From Oenanthe sinensis (lineage: Eukaryota > Streptophyta > Magnoliopsida > Apiales > Apiaceae): a stretch of DNA of 64,000 bases. Location of the stretch: the NCBI GenBank assembly GCA_028671895.1, contig CM053813.1, forward strand, positions 17,066,001 through 17,130,000, written 5' to 3'. Position numbers and translations under genes: made by a program. Within the stretch, counting starts at the first letter, position 1, and each line of letters opens with the position of its first letter. Shown one piece after another: positions 32,401-45,387 of the stretch. Below the pieces are notes generated by a model. The model was not told the origin of the DNA. It did not search any database and saw only the letters and a list, made by a program, of their open reading frames with translations.

Positions 32401-34700
32401 TCTATAGCCTCTAGGGGCTAATCGGGAAGAATCAATCAAGATTAAAAGATAATCACCTTAACATTCCAAAATATATTTTTTCATCCCAATGAGAAGAAAA
32501 AATATAATAAGGAATGGTAATGGATTGCATTAAAGCAATTTTAGTAAAAGAGTTTTATCGGTTCTAAAGATTTATCATTTAAGAACATGATACTAATAGA
32601 AATTTTCTTTAAGATACTTATCCCATAATAAAATGCGGGAATTTATACCAAAGAAGAAAATCAACTCTTTTATCAAATTCTTTTCTAAATAAAATGACTA
32701 TTTTCCTTTAAAACCTAAGTACTATAAGTTTTGAAAATAGTTTTGCAAAACATCCTTATCAGATAAGGGACTATTACTCATAATGAAATAATGATTTACA
32801 TCATTTTCGTTCACATGATAGTATCCCGACTTAAAATAAAAATATGACAATTGGGGTGAATGAATGCTTAACAATACAACACTAGACCTTCAAAGCAACA
32901 ACCACTGTTTAGGTACCCTGAATCAATGTGAAACATACATTGAAAGAAGTATTTAAGAATAAATAAAATTTACAAGTGATTGGTACCTCGAAGTAAAAAT
33001 AATTTCTCCAAATAAAATAGCAGTCACAAAGTATCTGCCACTTTAAAAAGAAAAATTAAGAGAGAGAAAGTTTTGTAAGATAAAACTTTTAAAACTAGCT
33101 TTTGGGAGAGGATAAAAGATTTTGAGATTGGAGAAAAATTATCCTCAAGAAAAATTGATTCACACCCTAGGATTTAGAAATCAAAGTATGGTTGTAAATC
33201 AAAAGATTTTCAAAAGAAAAGTTTTGAAAAAGAATTTTGAAGTTTTCTTCTCTAAAACTGATAGAAAGATGAATGTATCTTTTAGTAAAACATTTTGAAA
33301 AAGAATCAGACAAGAAACTCTTTTTAATACATTCAAGTTTAAAATTCAGTCAAAGAAAGAAAACTAAATATACTAATACTAACGGCTTTTTCAAAAACCA
33401 ATGTTTACTTAAAATAAAAACTAAGCAAATCCATTAGTATCAATATATCACAATTATTTTGTAATAAAATATTAATCAATTATCACAAAGCAATAAAAGA
33501 AAATATTTATACTACGAATAATTATGCTGCAAATTTATTTTAATTTACTTAAATCATGGAACCAATATATCACTTAATTGTTTTATATCTTCATAATTTA
33601 AATAAATCAAAATAAATTAAATAATTATATTGTACTAAACAATTACCAATAACATGCATATATATAAATCAAATAGGCATGATAATCATTCAGTAGAATA
33701 ATAAGCATTAGGACATTTTTTTAGTGATTTCAGATAAACAACTCGTATTATCACTAATATTAAAAATATCACAATTAATTGCACAGAAATATTAAAAAAA
33801 TATCATTACTTGATATTTATCAATAATTTCAAAATGCAAGAAATTATGCTTCTAATATTTTATCAAATCAGAATTATGAAACCAATAATCATTGAATTGC
33901 TTCAATCCATAATTTTAATAAAATAAAATAATTTTTCTAAATACTAAATATTCATAGGATTGAATATTAGCATCTAACTTCCTACGCTATATATAATAAT
34001 TGTCACTCAAACATATTGCAATTATACTCACAACAATTTTTAATGATATACGTAAGCTCGAGGAAATAGATGAAAAGAAATTTACAAGTTCTTTAAATAT
34101 TGACATTTAATACACATGATTCTTATAACAATCTCTTGCAAACAAAATCAAAATTAGAAATATTTCCCATGTATTTAAAATATTGAGAATTTTATACACA
34201 TAACTTAGAAAATATTTCAGCTTTCAATATTAGTTATTTTTTTAAAATATGCATTGTTTACTTAGAATAGAAATTCTAAATAATATCACTAATACTAAAA
34301 GTATCACAATTATTTACAATAAAATATTTAAAAATATCAGAACAATTAAGCAAGATATCATAGACTAATACTCAGCAAATATTTAACATACAAATAATTA
34401 TACTGCTAACTTTATGCTAAATCATTTAACTACCACATATGCATATAACATTGTAAGCATGATAATTAAACTAATAGCAAATAGTATGAGGTACTGGATT
34501 TAAAAATAAATTCATAAGTCCTTTAAATGTGGACGATTTAATACTTGTGAACTCATTTGAGAATTCCTTGCAGATTGGATTTCTAACAAATATGCACATA
34601 AATAATATCTCAAATTCACTAACCAACTTAGACAAAATAAATTTATTAAGTTGTTTAGCAAATATCTACAAGTTATTCTACCAAGGACAATCTCGAGAGA
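32401..34700 (-). repeat. Element D spacer with diverged internal repeats
   Basis: AT-rich, non-coding, between pol and the 3' region. Words of the type ACTAATAxTAAAAxTATCAC, AATTATTTxCAATAAAATAT and AATAATTATxCTGCxAA recur at about 33440-33530, 33755-33850 and 34285-34400, so a few-hundred-base unit seems to be repeated about three times. Confidence 0.45.
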
Positions 34701-34711
34701 AATGATACCTG

Positions 34712-36130
34712 ATGTCCATGCGCTTGTTCCATACGTGGTGTAGAGGATATCCAGCAGAGTTGTTGGAGTTGAAGAAGTTTTCTTGTCTAGAAGATCAGAG
34801 CATCACATTCACATGTTGCTTTAATTTCAGCCTTTGCTGCAACTATGTGCTGAGTGCTTCTTCTCATTTCAGCAAGAAATCAACTTCTTCCATGAAATTG
34901 ATAGCTTCTAGGAATGACTTACATGTCTTTCTCACAACCTGCATTATCTATATCTATATAGCCAATTAGGTTAAACCTAGTATCTTTAGGGTACCTGATT
35001 CCAAGAATTGGTGATCCCCTAAGATATCCAACAATTCATAACTTAGCTATAAGATAAGATTCTCTAGTGTCCACTTGGAAACTTGCACATAGGCATATCG
35101 AGAATAAAATATATGGTCTTTATGCACTTGAATAAGTAATGAGATGATCATACCTCTATAGCTTGTCACTTCAGTTCATATACCTGATTTGTCCTGATCA
35201 AGCTTAATGGTTTGTTGGCAAGAAGTCTTGGTAGGTCTAGAATCTTCCAAATTACGCATCATCAAAAGATCTTTGATTTACTTTAATTGCCATCATTCTT
35301 TTGAATTATTTGTAATCCAAAAAGAATTGCAACTCTTCCAACATGCTTATGTTGTACCTACTCTACATTTACTTAGCAAATATCTCTTGCCTAATTTTCA
35401 TTAGTAGACCCACATATAATATAATCATGGTATACTTGCACATATATTATATTCTGTGTGTGCCTTGTATCATAGAGATATATATGTATAACGACTCTAC
35501 CAAAATCACTTTCAAGTAATTAGTAGTTAGAGTGTCATACCGTGTTCTTGACGATTTGATTGAATCCCTAACTTCATTAATAGAGAGTTTGTGAAGAGGA
35601 TGATATACAAATTCCAATGATCTGCAACTTCAAAGTCCAGGAAATGTTGTACATCAACTTCAAATTCTAACTCATCATTCAGGAGTGCACTTGACCACAT
35701 TCATCTGATAGATATTCATGCTTGAATGCTCAACATGTGCTGGGGATATCCTGTTATTAGGTCCTCATCTTGTTCAACCCTAAAAGGATCAAGTCTCGTC
35801 TCTGTTGCTTGCTGTTATATCTTAAAGTCCCGAAGATTTTGTTTCCATCATCATTGATACCTTCTACTTGATAGTAACCTGTAGCAACCAGTTTGGCCTT
35901 GTCCCACATAACAATGCCAATAATTATCCAGTTTCTGAAAACCCTTACTGTACCAATTTAAGTTTCGTCTTGTGGTCTGGGTTCCAACTTCAGTAGATTC
36001 TGTGCTCGAACTGATTGAGATCATCTTGCATTACAATCACTCAATCTGGATCAATCAGTTCTTCTTCAGTATTCTTTGGGATTCCAGATGTTTGGTTCCA
36101 AAAAATATATATTCATTTTGATTAGCACTT
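34712..36130 (-). pseudogene. Element D RT and RNase H remnants
   Basis: Severely decayed but collinear at DNA level with the RT/RNase H of element B. Examples are the RNase H part AACCTGCATTATCTATATC...CCAATTAGGTTAAACCTAGTA (34938-34982; compare 52932-52980), the SRPDIMF region near 35090-35130, and the RT start with GTTTCTGAAAACCCTTACTG (35931-35950; compare 53876 onward). No frame longer than about 85 codons remains. Confidence 0.75.
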
Positions 36131-36309
36131 CTAGCCTTTACTCGATAATCCGGTTTACTAAGAACTAGACTCCAGGATTGACTTTGACTTTAAATCTTTT
36201 GTCTAGGCAGATATGTTCTTGATGTATTCATTTGATCTTCATTGTGTTGAGTATTACTAGTAGATCCTTCTTTTATTTGCTCCCCCTAAGTTGTTGCTAG
36301 GATGTGTTG

Positions 36310-37200
36310 AAGATCCTTCATCTTGTTAAGTGGATTCTATTAAAGTTCACAAGTTGTGTAGTTTCACTACCATTTCCACTAATAGGATCTGAATCATCAT
36401 CATTATCATTGATTCCTTCTATAACCCCAGTTTCATCATCAGTATCTGAATTTGACTCTGACGGGATATCAAACTTCAAAGATTCCGAATAGTCTTTCAT
36501 TTGAATGCTTGGGAGCTTGGTGTAGTAGAACGAAACATTTAGACTTTCAATCACCTTCTGGTTTTACATCATTTCAATGAGTAGCCGAGGAAAATTATTC
36601 CATGAGCCTTAACTTAAACTTGCCAAGATACTCATCAAGATCTTCAGTAAATATCAATTTTCTCCATACACACGAAAGAGCTTCAATGTTTGCTTCTGGT
36701 TGGCCATTAACTCATATGATGTCTTTTCACGATCTTTGTTGATTAAAGTAACATGTTGTGTTAATTGCTTCAGCTTCAAAGTACCTTTATTAGTGCAGAC
36801 TTCATTTAGAACTTCATTCGCGAAATTGACTTCCAATATCTGACTTCAAAGTTCTCACAGCTTACTTTGCTTCAACTTGATCTTCCTGATGTGATCAATC
36901 ACTATCTGTGATATTTTGTTTGTTGAATGCACGAACATCACCAACTTGTAACTAGGGTTGTCATCAACCACCACTAAGCATATTTCTTCCATGACATAAT
37001 TTTCTTCAGTGTGATGTTTTTATTGACTTCCCTATATGACATACTTCAAAATTTCCTTCTGGATTGAATTCCATATGAAGCAGTCATCTCACCAATTTCA
37101 TCTTTATTGGAGAATCCATTGTCTCGAATATCAAGTGTGAGAGCTTCTTATGTCATAGCTAACTCTTTACTGATGAAGCTTTTCTGAAAAGTTACTTCAC
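36310..37200 (-). pseudogene. Element D integrase remnants
   Basis: The 3' end reads ESLNVSFYYTKLPSIQMKD (36550-36490), which aligns with ESLNVTFDDSKLPSILKED of B. 36836-36654 reads LINKDREKTSYELMANQKQT, the integrase C-terminal PYELM region. Frames are broken throughout and the core DDE residues cannot all be traced. Confidence 0.75.
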
Positions 37201-37220
37201 CTTTGCATACAAAATCCTTG

Positions 37221-37510
37221 TTAGCTACAAATAAAATTCATCACTCTCAATTTGAGTGAGCTTCCAACCTTCTTGTTTGAGAACAAACACTTTTCCTTTT
37301 TAATGACTTTCCAGAAAACCCTTGACAAAGAATTCTCTAGTGCCCTGTAGATAGTGCTTAAGTCCTTCCACAAGAAAGATACTCCCACTAATGACAATTC
37401 CAAATATAGCCAAATCCATTCTACATCCTTTGCTGTCATCTCCAAAGGTTACCGTTGGGTAGGCTTTTTTAACCAACTGTGATAGTAGAGCTTCAATCTT
37501 AATCACATGC
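37221..37510 (-). pseudogene. Element D protease / pre-integrase remnant
   Basis: TVTFGDDSKGCR, LAIFGIVISGSIFLVEGLKH and REFFVKGF on two frames align with VTFGDNSKGYSRGYGKIVCG, NVIIEDVSFVEGLRHN of B. The upstream catalytic DSG has been lost or lies in decayed sequence. Confidence 0.75.
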
Positions 37511-38459
37511 CTTATGCAATAAATGTCACGAAGTCACATACCTTTTATCTTTTGTTACATACTTTGTAATCATAAATGATTAGGCTTCTTGGTACTCAAC
37601 TTTAATTGAGTCCAGATGAGTTAGAGATATTACTATCAACAGTGGTAACAACGACTTCAATATGCATATTAGAAAATTCATAACTATCTACTTTAATCAT
37701 TCTACACAAGTGTAACAGATGTAAAGTAGATTTACAGATATTCAAAAATTTTCTAAAAGCACGTGGATAGAAGAACTAACAAATTAATTACTAATTATGT
37801 CTAATCCATTTCTGTTGTTATCTAACATTTTTAACTATCTTTAATTACCTAAGTCAGTTTTAGATTAAGCTTCGAATCTACATATGTTACTGACTACTTA
37901 AATAATTCTACCATCTTTGAGTATTCTACTCCTTAACAAGCATGAAATGATATGACATTTAAGTGCAACTATGTGTGTGAGGGAAAATCATGTGAAAATA
38001 AACACATAAACAATTTTAATAATATGCAGAATATTTGAATAAGTCATTATGAGCAATATCAAATTCCACATATACTTATCAAGTCATTTATCATAATAAG
38101 AGCAAATATTAAATATCTGATCTATGACCTGTTTGTCTATTTAGCAATTTTCACAACATTAGTAGAGGTATTAAATCACAGAAAATTTAAATCAGGTTCC
38201 AGCAAATGTTCAGGGTTACACCTAACCGTCTAGAACACCCTGTCTAATTCTAGATATTAATTTTACTGCATAGAAAATCAAGTATGAAATGTACTTATTC
38301 AAACTCATGAATCTTAGCATGCAATCTTATTCTTAGCAGTCAATTACGCATTTAAGTCCTAAGATGCTAACATGCTGACATGAATATAATACATTTCAAT
38401 ACCTAATAATTATACAGTTTTGAATTAGATAAATGTATACTAGTTAGAATATGTACCTG
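37511..38459. other. AT-rich stretch within element D gag-pol
   Basis: No coding signal. Its composition is unlike the flanking gag and protease remnants, so it may be a small insertion or heavily decayed gag. Confidence 0.35.
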
Positions 38460-39250
38460 TGAAGTGCTTAGTGATTCATCTCCAGTGTTGGTCATTGATG
38501 CCAGATATCTATTTGGTTCATCACTGTCACCGATAGAATCAATCTTGCATTTAACTTCACCAATAAACGCTTTCCCTTGCTATATCCTCACTAATTCCTG
38601 ATATTCCTGCTTCCACCAAACACAGTGTTTGTCATCATTTGCTTGTACAGGCTTCTTCAAACTGTTTAGCAAACCCTGATCTTCTCTTCTATAATCAACC
38701 ATCCCTGTCTTGCAACCGCCTCTTGAACTGATCTTAAAAATCTCCTTTATAGAATGTATAGGTAAGGACCTTGTATATAGAATTGGGATTCCGTTTGAAT
38801 CTAATGTCACTGAACTTCCTGTTGCCCAGCAGGCTTGATTTACAGTCCAGTTCTCAGGTTATTCCAAAGTGTAAGATTCACTTATAACACCTTGACCATT
38901 ACCTCGAGCTATAACATCTTCAATTTAGCTTCTAGGATTAATCTATTTCTGTTCAGAGGTTCTCAACCTTGACTTCAATCAAATTTGGTTCCTGGGTCAC
39001 AAATACAGTGGATATGCTAACAACCTGTTTTACCAAATATTATCTTCTTTAGCTCTTGTTCTAGTTCATAGGCCTTCAGTACACAAATAGTTCCTCTAAA
39101 GATAATGTGGTTATATCCTTAGATTCCCATTGGCTGTAATCCCTGTGTTCCAGATGATCTACAGTGTTAGCACAAACTTTCTGTAATCTCCCTGTAGAAT
39201 AATCTTTAAGGCTTGTACTGAGATGACAGGATGTCCAGTCTGTTCTCCTT
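38460..39250 (-). pseudogene. Element D gag remnants
   Basis: The stretch around 39050-39165 (CTTGTTCTAGTTCATAGGCC, then CCTGTGTTCCAGATG) is collinear with the UBN2 gag part of B that encodes VLKTYELEQEQ and KHLEHRITAI (57650-57760). 38810-38580 is open for 76 codons (KPVQANDDKHCVWWKQEYQE) but I do not recognise it. The rest of gag is unreadable. Confidence 0.6.
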
Positions 39251-40392
39251 CACTACTTCAAACCCCTAAGATTTTTCATCCAAATATTCAACTCAAATTA
39301 ACCAAAAACTGTACCCAAATTAATTTCTTCTTTTGCAGCTTCCAAAATATTAGTGGGATCCTATGGAATAAACCTCTAAAGAAATTAATACCACTATTTC
39401 CTTAGTCTATTCTAGAATTAACCTCATCAGATAATTTTCTGTCAATTTTAGTTGTCTTCAATACCCAGAAAAATCTTCAACTACAAACCCTTGAGCACCC
39501 TCGAATTAATATTTAAGAAAAATTTAGATTTACAAATTTTTTAATTTTCTTAGAAAATAAATTAATCAAAAAAATAAAAATTTACAAATAATTAATTTTC
39601 AAGAATATTTGAAATATCTTAAAAATTAAAAATTCGTAAATTAATATTTTAGGAAAAAATTTAGTTTTTAAGAATTTTAAATTTTCTGGAAAAATAAATA
39701 AATCTAAATTAAAAATTAAAAATTAAAGAGTACAAAATTTGGGATATCAAACTGCATTTTGGTATTTGGTGGTGCCTAGCTATTTCTGTGGCACCTATAC
39801 AATGTAGTCCCTATATAGGGGCAACAAACACAACCGCGTTACACACATTTTTTTTTGTTTAGGTTCGTGGCGCCTTACATAGTACACACTTTGAGCAGGC
39901 GCAACTAAAAAAAATTGCCTTAGAATTAATTTGCGTTGCTCGAGTTTGAAACAACCATGAACACTTGCTTGAGTGAATGTATTGGTCGCGTGTAATACAG
40001 TTGTGGGCCACCTAAAGTCATGCTGCTAACAAAAGTCGAGAATGGGAAGAGAAAAAAAAAACTTGACCACGTTAAATAAATTTAAAAGAATTTTTTTTAT
40101 AAATTTTATAAAATAAACTAATTAAAATTTATAATGTAAACTAATAAAAGTTTATAAAATAAATTTTATAAAAGTTTATAAAATAAATTTAATATAAAAT
40201 TTATAAAATAAACTAATTAAAATTTATATCATAAACTAATAAAAGTTTATAAAATAAATTTTATAAAATTTATAAAAATAAATTTATAAGAAGTTTATAA
40301 TTAAACTTATTTAACAATGCCTCATTTTGAGTAAGCAGCTTGGGCTTGGTGAGCTCCACTGGGTTTCGGATCATGATTTGTATATACAGTTA
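39251..40392 (-). other. Element D leader, AT-rich, with LTR-type GGCGCAAC words
   Basis: Between gag remnants and the primer-binding site. It holds AT-rich low-complexity sequence with repeated AAACTAATxAAAxTTTATAA (40080-40310). At 39770-39930 are GGTGCCTAGC, GGGGCAACAAACAC, GTGGCGCCTTAC and GGCGCAACTAAA words like those in the D-family LTRs. Confidence 0.5.
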
Positions 40393-40404
40393 GCTCTGAT
40401 ATCA
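40393..40404 (-). other. Element D primer-binding site
   Basis: Minus strand TGATATCAGAGC, one change from the initiator tRNA-Met complement TGGTATCAGAGC, two bases inside the right LTR. Confidence 0.8.
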
Positions 40405-40406
40405 AT

Positions 40407-40566
40407 TGTTGGGTCCCGAAGTATCGTAGAATGGGGTTGAATACGATACACATAATAATTTAAATTCTTTACAGAATTTGCGGATAAATAAATTATTGTT
40501 TCAGAGTGAGTTTGACCATTTTTAGTGTTTAGATGAACTGCTTACTAATTTCATGTGTGTCCGGAT
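40407..40566 (-). repeat. Element D, right (5') LTR, first part
   Basis: Starts TGTTGGGTCCCGAAGTATCG and matches 28862-29024 with about 8% differences. It ends in cggat, the target duplication of element C, and continues at 63757. Confidence 0.88.
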
Positions 40567-41650
40567 TATTAGTATTTGTGTCCTAGAGACAATACTTTTA
40601 ATGTTTTATTGAAAACAATTATGTTATGTGATTATTCAATTAATATTTATTATATCTTTATTTACTGCACATAAATTGAAAGAATAATAAATGTCCTAGG
40701 AATATTAATACGTAATATATGTCTTTAAGTATGTGACTTAAAAATAAGATTATATGAATAGTATTTTATTTCTAAAATTCTCTAGTCAAGTATTATTATT
40801 TAAGGACAATAATAATGCAATAAGACTAGTATGTTTATTGATAGATGACCACATCTCATTGGTCATAAGTATGGTGATACTAAAGTCAAGAACATAAGTG
40901 TATGTATCAATACATGACACTGGAAAGACACGTCGTGAGATTCTACATGTTAATAAGTGCCATAAGAAATCTCACAGTGATAATGATGTAATGATCCTCT
41001 GACTTGAAATCATTATATTTCTATACGAGAATTAATATACTTTGATTACACTCAAAGTTACCTTTAACCGAGTAATGCTAAAGGTGGACATTGGGTATAC
41101 TATGAATCGTATGAGGAATATGAATGATAGATATAGGATTTAACCCTCCAATTCTAGGAGTGATATTATTGGCCTTTTGATTGAGTGAGACTATAAAATG
41201 CATGTCCATGCTCAAATATTGATTCGTTTAAATAGTCTACTCATTGATCAAGGAAACCAAGATTAAATGTTGAAGATGATGACACTATACATGCATCGAG
41301 TTTGATCTATAATATAAGGTTAAATGGATTATATTACATGGAACATTATTCACGAAAGGTTTAATCTATAATATCAGAAAATTATTCACGAAAGGTTTAA
41401 TTGAATCACCAATTATAATATAGGATGATCGGACATTTGTGTGGACTTCTTTGGAGAGTAGATTTTTCCAACAAAAGGCTGCTGTGATTCATCTTTTCAG
41501 GACCTCCATTAAATAACATACAGAAAGCTTTGTTAAGGTACAGACTTCTTCACCATAATCATCCAAAGTTATACATGGATCCTGCGATAGGGTTTCATTT
41601 TTTATTATTTTACGTTATATCCGCTGCATTTTCATGCTCGAAACCCTACA
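40567..41650 (+). repeat. Element C, 5' LTR with internal deletion
   Basis: Begins TATTAGTATTT (the 3' LTR has TGTTAGTATT, so the terminal G has mutated) and ends CGAAACCCTACA. It is 1,084 bp against 1,728 bp for the 3' copy. The missing part corresponds to about 62840-63520, which includes the TATA box, the (GA)n tract and the 85-90 bp repeats. A short duplication of TTATTCACGAAAGGTTTAAT (41349-41368, 41383-41402) lies next to the deletion point. Confidence 0.88.
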
Positions 41651-41651
41651 A

Positions 41652-41663
41652 TGGCATCAGAGC
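41652..41663 (+). other. Element C primer-binding site
   Basis: TGGCATCAGAGC, one base after the 5' LTR; differs by one base from the initiator tRNA-Met complement. Confidence 0.85.
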
Positions 41664-43386
41664 TACGTGTATAATGGGATGATTTGGTTATGTGTTTAAC
41701 AGTTTTTCGATGTATGTAAACATATATATGATATGCCATGACTATATGTTGATATATATATTTTATATGATTTTGAATATATGATATTCATGTGTTGTAT
41801 AATCATGGGATGATTGTGTGTATTGCTGTATGTATATGATACATGTTTGTTCTTGTTATGGGAATCGTATTCGATACGAATTCTGAAACGGCTTCGGTAG
41901 ATTTTCTGAAATCTGTGTTCAGTGTCCAATTTCCGCAACCGATATGTGTTTTCTGCCTGGAATCGTGTCACTGAGCAATACAGACATAGTCAGCTTCGCC
42001 TCTGTAAGCCGTTTGACGAAGTTACAGGCCCCGAAACAGCGATTTATTATTTTTTGAAATTTATTTGATTTTCTGAAATTTTGAAATTTATTATATATGA
42101 TTATATGATATGTTTATATAATCTGAGATATATTACATGTGTTATGTGATAACATGATGGATGGTTATGGCCTAAAGACCCATAGGATTGTGATTTTGTT
42201 TTATGGTTTTGGTTTCTAAATACGACTTGCATGTAGTTTATTCATTGTAATTGTTAATCTCGAATGTAACTCGAGTTCTTCTTGTAATTTCATTAGAATA
42301 GATTTATTTGTTATTCAATGTAATTGTTCAATGGAGACATGGAAGCAAGTAAGCTAGGAGGCAATCCAGATGATGGAGCAATGAAGAAGATAAAGACAAT
42401 TAATAGTGTAGTATTTGAAACCACCATAGATTGACCTTGATAATTCCATTAGCTTTGCAATATCACATAGGATGGGGCCATAACCAAACACGTTTAATTT
42501 ACGCACAATACATATATGTATATAAATGCATGTGTAGATACGTATGTGTTGGAATGATGTATGTATTAGATACGAGACCCATGCCATGCCTGCTTAAGAA
42601 AGATAAAATTTCTAACGATTCAAGATTTTAAAATTAAACAAATGATCATGATATTCTTGTGTTTATGAAACACGGTATTGAATATGAATTTTCTTTTTCT
42701 AATATGGGGAGATTTTGTCAAAAGAGAATTATTATACGTAAGAAAGTTGGGTTTTAAGTGATGGCGCTTGTGACTTCTCTGACGGTCTGGAAATCGAACC
42801 ATTGACGAATATTGAAATGGATTATTTGATCAAGGAAAAGTGGAGAATCTCTTTATGATGGGAGCATGATCGTTCATATAAACATTAAAATCCCTAAATA
42901 CATATTAAGTTAATCGGATGCCTTCCAATGTTTAATACTCGTCAAGATCTAGATTAAGAATGCGTGGGTTTGCCAAAGCATGGTGCTTTTATCAATCATT
43001 GGAAGACGTGAAAAGTAAGTGACTTAGTTTGTTGAAATATTGGGTCTAACTTAACTAAATCATCACAATAAGATTGTGGGTTTAGAGGCGGTGAGATTTA
43101 TTGGATAAAGTGTTGGTGAGATTATATTTGATATAATCGACTAATGTTGTCTACCAAAATAGTCGTGTTTTGGGTGTATTAGCCAACGCTATCTTAAAAC
43201 ATGGATGAAATATGGATCTTGGATCACTAGAAAGAATAAATGAAATGCTTTCCGAATTAATAGTTGGGGTTATTGATTTGATAAAAATAGTGGGAGATAT
43301 ATATTATGAATGTATATGATAATCACTTGAACATAATTAAACTTCTGCAACTAACTAATATGCATTTTAAACATTGTAGATATTTA
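41664..43386 (+). other. Element C leader, non-coding
   Basis: About 1.7 kb between the primer-binding site and the gag ATG. It contains a purine-rich segment GAGGCAATCCAGATGATGGAG near 42357 but no convincing ORF. Packaging or translation-control signals would be expected here, but I cannot point to them. Confidence 0.5.
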
Positions 43387-44214
43387 ATGGAAAATAACAC
43401 AAATAACTTCTCTGTGAGAGCAACCCTTGAGGAGGACAAGCTGACAGAAACCAACTTTCTTGATTGGTATAGGAATTTGAGGATTGTCCTCAGACAGGAA
43501 CGAAAGCTTCACATCATTGAAATTCCTTCACCTGCTTCTCCTGATGAGAATGCAACTCGTGTTCAGCAAAATGCTTATTAGAAGCATATTGATGATGCGA
43601 ATGATGTTGCGTGTCTCATGCTTACAACCATGAGTGCTGAGCTTCAAAAACAAAATGAGCATATGGATGCTTATGAGATGATTGAACACCTTCAAATAAT
43701 GTTTGAGGGACAGACTCGTCAAGAAAGGTTCGACACGAGCAAAGCACTGTATGCTTGTAAACAGGGAGAACGTGAACTTGTTCAACCACATGTTCTAAAG
43801 ATGATAGGCTATATTGAGTATCTTGATACTTTGGGTTTTCCAATTGGTCCGGAAGCTCAGATTGACTTGATCTTGCAATCTTTGAACAACAACTATACTC
43901 GTTTTGTTATGAACTACAATATGAATGAGATAGATAAAACACCCACTGAATTGTTGGCCATGTTACGAATTGCTGAAACCAACATGAAAAAGGTTGAACC
44001 TGCTGCCATGCTGATGGTAGACAAGAAAGGTAGGGCTAAAAGGAAAGGCAAAAGGAAGGGAAAGAAGAAGTTTGGATCTGCTTCTGGTCCCAAGCCAAAG
44101 ACCAATCCCAAACAGGCTTTAAAGCCTAAGAGTGCTGTTGCAAAGGGTGATTGTCACTACTATGGTAAACTAGGTCATTGGAAAGAAATTGTCATGCTTA
44201 TTTGGAGGATCTGA
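43387..44214 (+). pseudogene. Element C gag, broken
   Basis: ATG at 43387 (MENNTNNFSVRATLEEDKLT). UBN2 gag features follow: NFLDWYRNLRIVLRQERKL, YEMIEHLQIMFEGQTRQERF, and the ELLAMLRIAETNMKK end. A Lys/Arg-rich stretch (GRAKRKGKRKGKKKFG, 44030-44075) and a zinc knuckle CHYYGKLGHWKE (44155-44185; the usual second Cys is Tyr) follow. A TAG at 43579-43581 and a frameshift inside the knuckle at about 44175-44190 break it. Translation in the other frame restores the knuckle's final NC and leads directly into pol. Confidence 0.88.
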
Positions 44215-45387
44215 AGAAGATGAAGGCTGGTCAAGCATCTGATTCAGGTATTTATGTTATAGAGGTCAATTTGTCTACTTCTACATCATGGGTATTGGAT
44301 ACTGGATATGGTTTTCACATTTGTATAAATGTGCAGGAGCTGCAAAGGAGTGGGACTTGGGCAAAGGGAGAGTTCGACCTACGAGTTGGCAATGGAGCGA
44401 AGGTTGCTGCCTTAGTTGTAGGAACTTATTATTTATCGTTACCCACTAGGCTTATTTTAGAACTTGAGAACTGTTTTTACGTGCCTGTAATTTGCAGAAA
44501 CATTATTTCAGTTTCTTGTTTGGACAAGAAAGGTTTTGCATTTTCAATTCAGAATAATAGTTGTTCCTTTTTTTTTAATAATGTTACCTATGGGGTTGCA
44601 CGTTTATTTAATGGTTTATATGTTCTTGATTTAGACACTCTTATCTATAATGTGAATAACAAATGTCTTAAATCTAATGACTCAAATCAAACATACCTCT
44701 GGCACTATCGTTTAGGCCATATAAATGAGAAGCGCATTTCCAAGTTACAAGAGGATGGATGCTTGGATAAGTTTGACTTTGAATCATACGAAGCATGCGA
44801 ACCTTGTCTCATTGGAAAAATAACTAAACCTCCTTTTACTGGACAAGGTGAAAGGGCCACTGAACGATTAGAACTTATACATAGGATGTATGTGGTCCTA
44901 TGCGTACTATGGCAAGAGATGACTTTTACTACTTTATCACGTTTACTGATGATTTCAGTAAATGTGGATATGTGTATCTTATGAAGAACAAATCCGATTC
45001 TTTTGAAAAGTTCAAAGAATACAAAGCTGAAGTAGAAAAGCAAACTGGCGGAAGTATTAAGACTCTACGATCTGATCGTGGAGGTGAATACTTAAGCCAT
45101 GAATTTAAGAGTTTATTAAAAGGATGTGGTATTGTATCACAACTCTCTCCTCCCGGAACACCACAATGGAATGAAGTTTCTGAAAAGAGGAATCGTACTT
45201 TGTTGGACATGGTACAATTGATGATGAGTCATGCAGATCTTCCAATTAGTTTCTGGGGCTACGCCCTGGAGACGGCTGCTTATACACTTAACCGAGTTCC
45301 TACTAAAACAGTTCAGAAGACTCTGTATGAGATATGGACTGAGAAACGTCATAGCAAGTCATTTATGAAAATTTGGGGATGTGAGGC
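44178..45387 (+). pseudogene. Element C pol, first part: protease and integrase up to B
   Basis: The protease active site reads WVLDTGYGFHICINV (44290-44335; the usual DSG is DTG). The pre-integrase zinc region is LWHYRLGHINEKRISKLQ and EACEPCLIGKITKPPF. After a frameshift near 44885 the integrase reads YYFITFTDDFSKCGYVYLMK, RSDRGGEYLSHEF, then GTPQWNEVSEKRNRTLLDM, with DD-35-E style residues recognisable. The frame is cut at 45387 by element B and resumes at 60039 in the same frame. Confidence 0.88.
45383..45387. repeat. Target-site duplication of element B (left copy)
   Basis: gaggc, repeated exactly at 60039-60043 on the other side of B. Confidence 0.95.

Noticed and set aside
41696..42802. 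Short ORFs in the leader of C on both strands
   Set aside because: They lack domains, overlap each other on opposite strands and lie between the primer-binding site and gag.
43528..45352. Minus-strand ORFs opposite gag and pol of C
   Set aside because: Antisense shadows of real plus-strand gag-pol frames.
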